A stretch of 64,000 nt of DNA, taken from the NCBI GenBank assembly GCA_027494035.1, contig JAOSJQ010000001.1:2108001-2172000 (forward strand). Direction: 5' to 3'. Made by a program: the position numbers and the translations under genes. The notes below the pieces were generated by a model. That model searched no databases. It saw only the letters and a program-made list of their open reading frames with translations, and had not been told where the DNA came from. Below are positions 36,529 to 44,933 of this stretch, piece by piece. The first letter of the stretch is position 1. Each line of letters begins with the position of its first letter. The DNA is from UTCFX2 sp002050125. GTDB taxonomy: Bacteria; Chloroflexota; Anaerolineae; Anaerolineales; UBA4823.

Positions 36529-37902
36529 TTAGCTCACTCGTGCGAGATCGACCTGGTACGTGGCTGCGTTTTCGAATTTAGCGACCTGGCTCCTGAAGAT
36601 CAATTCAATCGTGCCGGTGGGTCCGTTGCGGTGTTTGGCGACTTTGATTTGAGCGACGTTTTGTTTTAGCGTGTCTCTTTCGTATTGTTCGGGGCGGTGG
36701 ATGAACATGACGATGTCGGCGTCCTGCTCCAGGCTGCCGCTTTCACGCAGGTCGGAAAGCTGCGGCTCTTTGTCGACGCGCATCTCTATCGCCCGCGAGA
36801 GCTGGGCGGCTGCCAGGACCGGCACATTCAGTTCGCGTGCCAGCACTTTCATGTTTCTCGAAATGAACGAGACCTCCTGAACGCGGTTTTCGGACCGGCT
36901 GCCGCTGCTCATCAATTGCAGGTAATCCACCAGGATCAGGTCTAACTGAAATTCGAGGTGCAGCCGGCGCGCCTTGGTGCGCAGTTGCAACGGTGTCAGC
37001 GCCGGGGTATCATCCAGGAAAATCACCGTATCGCCCAGGACCTCGATTGCCTGGGTGAAGAGCGGCCATTCGTGCTCTTCGAGTTTTCCGGTCCTCAAAC
37101 GCTGCGAATCGATGCCAGTCTCCTGTGCAATCAGGCGTTGAACCAACTGCTCGCTCGACATTTCCAGTGAGAATATCGCCACGTGTTTCTTGAACTTTTG
37201 AGCTGCGTTTTTAGCTGCCGAGAGCATGAATGCGGTTTTGCCAGAGCCTGGACGCCCGGCGATGATCAGCAGATCAGACGGCTGTAACCCGCCCAGCAGG
37301 CGATCCAGATCGAGGAAGCCGGTCGGGACCCCGTAGCTCTCCTCGTCCCGGTTGGCGAGTTGGTCCATCCGGTCGTAGTATTCGCTCAACACCTGCCGGA
37401 TCGAACGCAGATCGCGCGTTATACGCCGCTCGCTGACGCCAAAGACCGCCTTTTCCGCCTCGTCCATCACCGTCTCAACGCTCGCTTCTTGCTGGTAAGC
37501 CAGCTTGGCGATGTCGTTGGCGGCTGTTAGCATTTTCCGCCGAATCGAGGTCTCTTCTATAATCCGCCCGTAAGCTTCGGCGTGCAGCGAGGACGGCACA
37601 TTGTTGGCGATTACCGTCAGATAAGCTGGACCGCCTACTTCGGCAAGCTGACCGAGCTGATCCAGTTCCTCTGTGACGGTGAGGAAATCGATCTGTCGAC
37701 GCCGGTCATGCAGGCGGATGATGGCTTCCCAGATCCAGCGGTTGCGGTGAATATAGAAATCTTCGGGGCGGAGGAAGGTCGCTACGTCGAAATATGATTC
37801 TGGGTTGATCAGCACCGCGCCGATGACCGCTTCCTCAGCCTCCCGGCTGTGAGGCACGAGTTGGGGACCAGGCGTAGTTTCGAAAGAAGGAGGTGTGTCC
37901 AT
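36529..37902 (-). CDS. dnaB: Replicative DNA helicase DnaB
   Basis: A 457-residue hexameric 5'-3' helicase for chromosome replication. The N-terminal domain starts near PHSREAEEAVIGAVLINPE; the RecA-like domain has Walker A AGRPGSGKTAF, Walker B LILVDYLQLM, and the loop QLSRAIEMR. No intein is visible. It is first in the primosome operon. Confidence 0.95.
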   Translation of the reverse strand: MDTPPSFETTPGPQLVPHSREAEEAVIGAVLINPESYFDVATFLRPEDFYIHRNRWIWEAIIRLHDRRRQIDFLTVTEELDQLGQLAEVGGPAYLTVIANNVPSSLHAEAYGRIIEETSIRRKMLTAANDIAKLAYQQEASVETVMDEAEKAVFGVSERRITRDLRSIRQVLSEYYDRMDQLANRDEESYGVPTGFLDLDRLLGGLQPSDLLIIAGRPGSGKTAFMLSAAKNAAQKFKKHVAIFSLEMSSEQLVQRLIAQETGIDSQRLRTGKLEEHEWPLFTQAIEVLGDTVIFLDDTPALTPLQLRTKARRLHLEFQLDLILVDYLQLMSSGSRSENRVQEVSFISRNMKVLARELNVPVLAAAQLSRAIEMRVDKEPQLSDLRESGSLEQDADIVMFIHRPEQYERDTLKQNVAQIKVAKHRNGPTGTIELIFRSQVAKFENAATYQVDLARVS

Positions 37903-37974
37903 CGTGTGAGATAAAAAACCGGGGGCGACGTATTCTGAAGCTGGTCTTCCCCGGTCGCTGGCTAAACCGTTCCT

Positions 37975-38541
37975 TTACTTTGCTTTATCGTCGCTTTCGT
38001 CGTCTTCGGAAGATTCATCGATGTCCAACCCCTCCAGAAAGTCCTGGAAGACAGACAGCCGGTCTTCCCCATCTTCCGGTTCGGCTGGCGCCGCTGGGGC
38101 GCCCGATTGATCGATTTCTTCTTGCAGATCCTCTTCAGGGGTGATGCCGGCTGCATCCATCACGCCGCGATCCACCAGGATCGGCACGTGCGCGCGGACG
38201 GCGATTGCCAGCGCGTCCGAGGGGCGCGCATCGATATTCAGCGTCTGACCGTCTCGCTCGGCGACGATGTTGCCGAAAAATGTGTCGTCTCTCAGCGCAA
38301 TAACTTCGACCCGGAGGATGTGCGCATCAAGCTGATTGAAAATTTTATACATTAAGTCGTGCGTCAGCGGGCGGGCGACTTCCACTTCCTGCAGCGCAAT
38401 TGTGATGGATTCGGCTTCATAGATACCAATCCAGATCGGTAAGTAGCGCTCGTCATCTTTTTCGCGCAAGATCACAATGCGTTGTTGGGACATTAAGCTC
38501 ACCCGAATGCTGTCGATCACGACTTCGACCATCTCAGACAT
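37975..38541 (-). CDS. Bifunctional nuclease (BFN/DUF151) family protein
   Basis: A 188-residue protein whose first 135 residues match the DUF151/BFN family (LPIWIGIYEAESITIAL, and DARPSDALAIAVRAHVPI). Members have been reported to have RNase and DNase activity in plants and occur widely in bacteria with unclear roles. An acidic tail of about 50 residues follows. No membrane segment or signal. Confidence 0.88.
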   Translation of the reverse strand: MSEMVEVVIDSIRVSLMSQQRIVILREKDDERYLPIWIGIYEAESITIALQEVEVARPLTHDLMYKIFNQLDAHILRVEVIALRDDTFFGNIVAERDGQTLNIDARPSDALAIAVRAHVPILVDRGVMDAAGITPEEDLQEEIDQSGAPAAPAEPEDGEDRLSVFQDFLEGLDIDESSEDDESDDKAK

Positions 38542-38623
38542 ACCAGCCTCCGTACGGCGTTTAATCGCTCAGTTAATGGATGTATTCTAACATGGGATAG
38601 CAGAGTTGCAAGCCGAAATCGCC

Positions 38624-38659
38624 AGCCCCGAAAATGTTAAAGGATTGGGGCTTTTTTTT
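38624..38659 (+). terminator. Plus-strand intrinsic terminator without an upstream gene
   Basis: AGCCCC (38624-38629) pairs with GGGGCT (38647-38652) across a 17-base loop and is followed by eight T residues. It faces plus-strand transcription, yet the only upstream gene is on the minus strand, and it lies before the response-regulator promoter. Confidence 0.6.
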
Positions 38660-38670
38660 ATTGCAATTAT

Positions 38671-38699
38671 TTAAGATTGTGGTTATAATTTCAACATCA
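38671..38699 (+). promoter_or_regulatory. Promoter of the response-regulator gene
   Basis: TTAAGA (38671-38676, 4 of 6 to the -35 consensus), a 17-base spacer and TATAAT (38694-38699). It lies 77 bases before the chosen ATG at 38776. Confidence 0.6.
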
Positions 38700-38775
38700 A
38701 CCTCTGGAGTATGTGGCAAGGATATCAGGGGTATTTTTAACAGAATGCCAGGGTTGCGCCAGGAAAAAGATCGGA

Positions 38776-39431
38776 ATGAAACCCAGAATCCTATGGATTG
38801 AAGGCAAGCGGGCTGAAAGCCCGCATTTTGCCCCAGGCTTGCGAAAGAAAGGCTATATCGTTGAGACGGTCGCCACCGGGAACGAAGCGCTTGACAGCGT
38901 GAAGGACTTCGACCCCGACCTGATCGTGGTCAACGCGGCTTCTCTGCGCACCTCTGGAAAACGAATCGCGCGCGCCTTGCGCACGCAGTCGGAAAGCACA
39001 CCCATACTGCTGATCCTGGATGCTGGGCATAGCGGTATCACTGATCCCAATGCGGACGTCTTGTTGGTGCTGCCCTTCACTTCGCGCAAACTGATCAACC
39101 GGATTAAGCCGCTTTTACCGGGGATAGCAATCATATCCTCCACAAAGGCGTCATCCGTCTCGACCTGGAACGCAAGCGGGTGCGCTGTCAGGGCCGCGAG
39201 GCGACGCTGACTCCCCGGCTAGCGCAGTTGTTGAAAATGCTGCTGGAGCATTCGGGAGAAGTGATCGAGCGGGATGAGTTATTCCGCCAGATCTGGCATA
39301 CCGAATATACGCTCGACACGCGCACACTGGATGTCCATATCAGTTGGCTGCGCCAGGCGATCGAAGAAGAACCGCGCAAGCCGCGTTTTCTGAAGACCAT
39401 TCGCGGCGTGGGCTACCGCCTGGATGCCTGA
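38776..39431 (+). CDS. Response regulator with winged helix, one frameshift
   Basis: A regulator of about 218 residues after correction. The receiver domain starts MKPRILWIEG; the usual acidic pair is replaced by E-G, while the region of the phospho-acceptor reads DFDPDLIVVNAAS, with Asn where the acceptor aspartate normally stands, so phosphorylation is doubtful. The C-terminal OmpR-type winged helix is clear (RTLDVHISWLRQAIEEEPRK, IRGVGYRLDA). At the G run 39120-39123 one G is missing; with five G residues the two halves join. Confidence 0.75.
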
Positions 39432-39594
39432 CCTATCGCCGCGATCGTTTGTGTCACAATAGAGGCGGCAGCCCCGCCTTGAATTGCCTGCTCATGCCGC
39501 GTCCGACCCTGGCTTGCGCAGGTTTTTTGTTTATCGCCGCCTCGAAATTCTTGCCGCGCGGCGGCCGCCGCTTTGTTGTACAATACCGGAGCCA

Positions 39595-40350
39595 ATGGCT
39601 GGTGAAAAGGTAGATCTCTTGGGCGTTCAGGTGGATTCGCTCACCCGAGTCGAGATCCTGAAAAGGATCGCCGATGCTGTTCGTCTGGATGAACGCCTGC
39701 TGGTCGCACACGCCAATTTGCGGGGGCTCAATTTGGCGTATGAACAACCCTGGCTGCGCGGTTTTTACCAGCGCGCCCAGATCGTCTACTGCGATGGCAT
39801 GGGCGTGATGCTTGGAGCGAGGCTGACGCGCCAGCGTATCCGAGAGCGGTTCACCCTCGCCGATTGGGTCTGGCAGCTCGCCGCGCTGGCGGTCGACTTG
39901 CAGGCGCGGCTGTTCTTGCTCGGCAACCCGCCGGGCGTCGCTCAGGCAGCCGCTCATAATCTGCTTAAGGTGTATCCCGAAATCCAGATTGCGGGCGTGC
40001 AGCATGGTTTTTTCACCATGCAGGCAGACGGACCTGAGAACCTGGCGGTGATCTCGAGGATCAATGAGTTGAAACCGCACATCCTGCTGGTGGGGTTTGG
40101 CATGCCGCTCCAGGAGCGCTGGCTGGACGAGAATTGGGAGCGGCTGAACGTGAACGTCGCAATCACCTGTGGGGCGCTGTTTGAGTATCTTGCAGGCGAC
40201 TTGAAGCGCGGCCCGCAGTGGATGAACGATCACTATCTGGAATGGCTGGCGCGCCTGATCATCTCGCCCGGACGCTACGCCGCCCGCTATCTTTACGACA
40301 TCCCGGTTTTTTTCTATCGGACGATGCGCCAGGGGTTCCATGCAAAATAA
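39595..40350 (+). CDS. WecG/TagA/CpsF-family glycosyltransferase
   Basis: A 251-residue GT26-family enzyme that adds N-acetylmannosaminuronate or a related sugar to a lipid-linked intermediate in wall or capsular polysaccharide synthesis. Typical motifs are NLRGLNLAY, DGMGVMLGARL and GFGMPLQERWLDEN. The ATG at 39595 is preferred because the family begins at this point; 39484 would add 37 residues of low quality. A TACAAT box at 39579-39584 lies 10 bases before it. The methyltransferase frame overlaps its end by 11 bases. Confidence 0.88.
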   Translation: MAGEKVDLLGVQVDSLTRVEILKRIADAVRLDERLLVAHANLRGLNLAYEQPWLRGFYQRAQIVYCDGMGVMLGARLTRQRIRERFTLADWVWQLAALAVDLQARLFLLGNPPGVAQAAAHNLLKVYPEIQIAGVQHGFFTMQADGPENLAVISRINELKPHILLVGFGMPLQERWLDENWERLNVNVAITCGALFEYLAGDLKRGPQWMNDHYLEWLARLIISPGRYAARYLYDIPVFFYRTMRQGFHAK

Positions 40351-41193
40351 AATCTACTTTGGCGACAATTTACCCATTCTGCGTTCTATGCCGGATGAAT
40401 CCGTCGATTTGATCTATATCGATCCCCCTTTCAATACGGGCAAACGCCAGACCCGCGTTCAGATCCGCACGGTTCAATCAGAGGCAGGCGACCGAACCGG
40501 TTTCAGCGGCAGGCGCTACCAAACCGTGCGCCTGGGGAAAAAGGGCTACGCCGACCTGTTCGACGATTATCTTCAATTTCTGGAGCCGCGCTTGGTAGAA
40601 GCCCACAGAGTCCTGTCGCCGCGCGGATCGCTGTATTTGCACCTTGATTTTCGTGAAGTACTACTGCAAAGTGCTGCTTGACCAGATCTTCGGCAGAGCC
40701 AGTTTTCTGAACGAAATCATCTGGGCGTATGATTACGGCGGGCGGACCAAAAAGAAATGGCCACCCAAACACGACAACATTCTGCTTTATGCCAAGAACC
40801 CCGACGATTACACGTTCAACGTCAAGGAAATCGATCGCATTCCGTATATGGCGCCGGGGTTGGTCGGGCCCGAGAAAGCCGCACGGGGCAAGCTGCCGAC
40901 CGACACCTGGTGGCACACGATTGTGCTCCACCAACAGCAAAGAGAAAACTGGCTATCCCACCCAAAAACCGCTCGGGATCTTAAACCGCATCATCAGCGC
41001 CTCGTCCAACCCGGGCGATCTGGTGATGGATTTTTTTGCCGGCAGCGGGACGACCGGGGCGAGCTGCCTGGAATTGGGGCGCCGCTTCATCTTGATCGAC
41101 GATAACCTGCAGGCGCTGCAGGTGATGGCAAAGCGCTTTGCCGCAAACCCCGAAATCGAGTGGATCGGCTTTAATCCGGCTGAACCACAATAA
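40340..41193 (+). CDS. DNA adenine methyltransferase (beta class), two frameshifts
   Basis: A DNA N6-adenine or N4-cytosine methyltransferase of about 284 residues. Motif IV DPPF comes first (YIDPPFNTGK), and the SAM-binding motif I follows near the C-terminus (DFFAGSGTTG), the beta-class order. GYPTQKPLG is also typical. Two apparent single-base gains, at 40648-40651 (TTTT) and near 40925-40927, break the frame; removing one base at each gives a continuous protein. No restriction endonuclease is adjacent, so it looks like an orphan. Pseudogene or sequence error cannot be separated here, but the whole motif set is intact. Confidence 0.8.
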
Positions 41194-41228
41194 AAAAGCT
41201 GCGGGCGAGCAATTGCCCGCAGCTTTTT
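41193..41228. terminator. Bidirectional intrinsic terminator
   Basis: A 14-bp stem (AAAAAGCTGCGGGC / GCCCGCAGCTTTTT) with an 8-base loop ends both convergent genes; it has A runs on one side and T runs on the other, so it works in both directions. Confidence 0.9.
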
Positions 41229-41238
41229 AGCGGCGGCA

Positions 41239-42559
41239 TTATTTACCAAACTTGCGCCGCAAGACGTCCTCCAGTGTTGGCTGACCGATCTCCTGCAGTT
41301 CATAGCGTACCCGCTGGGTCGGCTTATCGATTCTGATCACCCGGCTCAAATCAATGGGGGTGCCGATGATGACCAACTCGGCGTCAGAGGCGTTGACGGT
41401 CTGTTCGAGCTCGCGCGTTTGCGTCTCGCCGTATCCCATCGCTGGCAAAATCTTCCCGGTCGAGGGATATTTTTCGTAAGTGGCTTTGATCGAGCCGACT
41501 GCAAAAGGTCGCGGATCGATGATCTCGGCGGCGCCGAAGCGTTGGGCGGCAACCCAGCCCGCGCCATAAGCCATTTCGCCGTGCGTGAGGGTAGGTCCGT
41601 CCTCGATAACCAGCACCCGCTTGCCCAGGATCGCGGCGGGATCGTCGACGAACAGCGGCGAGGCTGCCTCAATCACCGTAGCAGTTGGGTTGACCCGGCG
41701 CAGGTTGTTCCTCACCGTCAAAACATCATCGGGATTGGCGCTGTCAACCTTGTTGATGACGAACACATCCGCCAGGCGCGCGTTGGTCTCGCCCGGGTGA
41801 TAGGAAACTTCGTGACCGGGGCGCAGCGGGGTCCGCGACCACGATCTGCAGGTCTGACACGTAGAATGGAAAGTCGTTGTTTCCGCCGTCCCACAGAATG
41901 ATATCCACTTCTTGTTCAGCCTGGCGCAGGATGCGCTCGTAATCCACGCCGGCGTACACGATGACCCCCTCCGCGATGTGCGGCTCGTATTCCTCGCGTT
42001 CTTCAATTGTACACTCGTACTTGTCCAGGTCGCTGAAATTTGAGAAGCGCTGCACGGCTTGCTTCACCAGATCGCCGTACGGCATCGGGTGGCGGATCGC
42101 GGCGACCTTAAATCCCATGCTGCGCAGGATCTGCGCGACGCGGCGGGTGGTCTGGCTCTTCCCCGAGCCAGTGCGCACTGCGCAAACCGAGACGACCGGA
42201 CGGGTCGATTTGATCATGGTATTGGTGGTGCCCATCAGCCGAAAATCGGCTCCCGCGGCTAAAACCTGTGAGGCTTTGTGCATCACATACTCATGCGGAA
42301 CATCGCTGTAGGCAAACACAACCTGCCCCACCTGGTGTTCTTTTATCAGCTTCCCCAGGTCGCTCTCCGCGAAAATCGGGATTCCCTGCGGATAGTGGGG
42401 ACCAGCCAGCTCAGCCGGATAGGTGCGGCCTTCGATATCGGGGATCTGGGTTGCGGTGAAGGCGACCACTTCGTAGCCCGGATTGTTCCGGTAGTAAACG
42501 TTGAAATTATGGAAGTCACGCCCGGCGGCGCCCATGATAATGGTGCGAATAGGGGTCAT
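41239..42559 (-). CDS. Cyclic 2,3-diphosphoglycerate synthetase-like GTPase, one frameshift
   Basis: A protein of about 440 residues after correction, similar to archaeal cyclic 2,3-diphosphoglycerate synthetase (CpgS) and related bacterial P-loop proteins. It has an N-terminal Rossmann-like start TIIMGAAGRDFHNFN, a P-loop in VRTGSGKSQTTRRV, DGGNNDFPF and, in the second part, NKVDSA and VIEDGPTLTHGEM. A C run at 41828-41831 has one extra base; with three C residues VADP continues as LRPGHEVSYH. GGAGAGG lies before the ATG at 42559. Whether the bacterial protein makes the cyclic compound is not known. Confidence 0.78.
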
Positions 42560-42618
42560 AAGATCAATCCTCTCCGTAAAAGTAAATAGATTGTTCATTG
42601 TGAAACGCTTGTAATCTC

Positions 42619-44427
42619 TTACATCACCTCGGGTGCGGCGATGTCGAGCAAGCGAAGCGCGTTTGCAAGCGTCTGACGGGTTGCTGCCACCAGCGCCAGG
42701 CGCGCGCGGCGAACCGGTTCAGTCTCAGCCTGGAGGACCGGTACCGCATGATAGAAACTGTGAAAGGCGTCTGCCAGATCGTAAGCATAATTCGCCAGCA
42801 GCAATGGGCGATATTCAATAGCCGCCTGCCGAACGATCTCGGGGAAGCGCGCGATCAACTCAACGAGCTGGATCTCATGGTTGGTGAGCTCATCTGCATA
42901 TGGCGCAGCCTCCGGCATTCCGCCGGCTTTGCGCAGAATGCTGCTGGCGCGCACATGGGCGTTTTGGATGTACGGGCCAGTCCGCCCGTCGAAGGTCAGC
43001 GCCGATTCGATATCGAAGACAATATCCTTGTTGTTGTCCACCGAGAGCACGGCGTAAACCAGGGCGCCCAAGCCGATTTGGCTGGCGACCTGTTTGCGCT
43101 GTTCAACCGCGAGGTCCGGGTTTTTCTGCTCGATCTCCAGCAGGACGCGGCGCAGCGCCTCGTCATACACATCCTTGAACAATGCCAGGCGTCCCCGCCG
43201 CGCAGACATCGCGCCCTCGGGCAGGCTCACGAAGCCGTAACCCAGGTGATAGCACTTCTCGGCTTGTTTGAAGCCCCACAGTTCCAGGATTTTGAAAGTC
43301 TGCTGAAGATACAGGCTCTGACGCACATCGATCACGTAAATTGACCGGTCAACCCCATATTTCTCGAACTTCTCTTTAGCCAGCGCCAGGTCTTTGGTCA
43401 GGTACAGCGTGGTGCCGTCGCTGCGCAAGATGACGTTTGTGCGGTATTTCTCTTTCTTCAGACCCAATTTTTCGTCGATCCGGACGATCACAGGACCTTC
43501 AGGGCGCTCGTCGTCGGCAATGCCCAACTTGATCAGCTCGTCCACGATCACCTTGGCGGGTTCGTCAACCTCGCTCTCGAAAAACCAGACGTCGATATGG
43601 ATATCGAGCATTTCCAGGATTTCTCTAAGTTCCTTGAGAGACCATTCTCGGGTCATGCGCCACAGCGCGCGCACCTCCGGATCGCCTGCATCCCATTTGA
43701 GGTACAGTTCGCGCCGCTCGGCATCGTAGGCTTCACGCAAGGCTCGTTCCTCGGGGTTTTCATTGTCCTTAGGTTCGAGCAGCCGTGTGGCTTCCACATA
43801 GAGTTTCAGCAGCCATTGCCCGCGCTCATGGACTCCTTGGGGTTCCTGACCGCGATAAAACTTCTGATACGCCCAGACGATTGTGATCACCCCCAGCCCG
43901 ATGTCCCCCGGGTATGAAGCTCGAATGGTGGGAAACCCGGCAAACTCAACTATTCTTGACAGGGCTTCACCGAGGATCGCGTTTCGAAAATGACCCATGT
44001 GAAAAGAGTGATGGGTGTTAGGCTGTGCATATTCAACCATCACCCGTTCTGCCTGCGGCTTGCCGCGCCCATAATCCCGTCCTTCAGCAAGCACGGTAGA
44101 TATCACTCGATTGGTAAACGCGGTCGTCAAGTAATACAAATTGAGATAGCCTTTGACGGCTTCCACATGCGAAAAACCCGTGGGGATGCCGATTCGATCG
44201 GCTATCTCCAGTGCAATTTGCTGAGCGCGCTCGGGAACCGGGATGGCTGAAGGGAGCGCGCCATGTCGCGCTTCTAACGCAGCCAGTTGGAAAAATGAGG
44301 TCGAGATGCCCCATTCACCGGCAAACGGGATCGAAGCCCACTGAACGGCGTCGGGTTCAGGCAAGCCTTTTTCAGCATAATATTTCCGAATAATGGCATC
44401 CAGACGGTCGCGTTCTGAATTAAACAT
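42619..44427 (-). CDS. argS: Arginyl-tRNA synthetase
   Basis: A class I synthetase of about 602 residues that charges tRNA-Arg. Visible: the HIGH-like HMGH in HHSFHMGHFRNA, the KMSKS-like segment GAMSARRG, and the C-terminal anticodon-binding DALR-type domain. The N-terminal additional domain is present but short. The ATG at 44427 follows AGGATGAGT; the ATG at 44433 has no ribosome-binding site. Confidence 0.95.
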   Translation of the reverse strand: MFNSERDRLDAIIRKYYAEKGLPEPDAVQWASIPFAGEWGISTSFFQLAALEARHGALPSAIPVPERAQQIALEIADRIGIPTGFSHVEAVKGYLNLYYLTTAFTNRVISTVLAEGRDYGRGKPQAERVMVEYAQPNTHHSFHMGHFRNAILGEALSRIVEFAGFPTIRASYPGDIGLGVITIVWAYQKFYRGQEPQGVHERGQWLLKLYVEATRLLEPKDNENPEERALREAYDAERRELYLKWDAGDPEVRALWRMTREWSLKELREILEMLDIHIDVWFFESEVDEPAKVIVDELIKLGIADDERPEGPVIVRIDEKLGLKKEKYRTNVILRSDGTTLYLTKDLALAKEKFEKYGVDRSIYVIDVRQSLYLQQTFKILELWGFKQAEKCYHLGYGFVSLPEGAMSARRGRLALFKDVYDEALRRVLLEIEQKNPDLAVEQRKQVASQIGLGALVYAVLSVDNNKDIVFDIESALTFDGRTGPYIQNAHVRASSILRKAGGMPEAAPYADELTNHEIQLVELIARFPEIVRQAAIEYRPLLLANYAYDLADAFHSFYHAVPVLQAETEPVRRARLALVAATRQTLANALRLLDIAAPEVM

Positions 44428-44493
44428 ACTCATCCTGAAGGATTTCGAAAGAGTTTCCTAAACGCAAGCATTATACCCGAAGATTAATGATGA

Positions 44494-44528
44494 ACAACAA
44501 AAAACGGGAGCGAAGGGTTGCTCCCGTT
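44494..44528 (-). terminator. Intrinsic terminator of rpsT
   Basis: On the minus strand a 9-bp stem (AACGGGAGC / GCTCCCGTT) with an 8-base loop is followed by TTTTTGTT. It stands 23 bases after the rpsT stop. Confidence 0.9.
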
Positions 44529-44550
44529 GCACAGTTAGCCAAAAGACATC

Positions 44551-44826
44551 TCAGGCAGATTCTTGGATAGCCTGGTTCAGTTGTTTCATCAGGCGGCTTT
44601 TGCGGCGGGCGGCGTTGTTCTTGTGGATGACGCCTTTTTCCGCGGCTCGATCGAGAGCGCTGATCGCCTGGCGAGTCGCCAGAACTGCCTCCTCGCTGCT
44701 TCCTTCATGGATGCTCAGACGAGCTTTCTTTACGAATGTGCGAGCGCGCCCCGCATAAACACGGTTTCGAAGCCGGCGCTTTTCGTTCTGCTTATTGCGC
44801 TTGATTTGCGATTTGATGTTTGCCAA
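44551..44826 (-). CDS. rpsT: 30S ribosomal protein S20
   Basis: A 91-residue basic helical protein beginning MANIKSQIKRNKQNEKRR, with the conserved KGVIHKNNAARRKSRL near the C-terminus. Length and sequence are standard for S20, which binds 16S rRNA in the 30S body. It is monocistronic, with its own terminator. Confidence 0.97.
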   Translation of the reverse strand: MANIKSQIKRNKQNEKRRLRNRVYAGRARTFVKKARLSIHEGSSEEAVLATRQAISALDRAAEKGVIHKNNAARRKSRLMKQLNQAIQESA

Positions 44827-44933
44827 CTTAATTCCTCCGAATCAACTACACCTTACACTTTCACGGCTTGTCATTCTACTAGAGGCAGGCGAATTTGTCC
44901 AGGAAATTTTTGGAGGAATTGGCGCATTGGTTC

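Noticed and set aside
40340..41193. Phase variation of the DNA methyltransferase by slipping repeats
   Set aside because: The shift positions are a TTTT run and a mixed CTCC stretch, not long simple repeats as in phase-variable genes.
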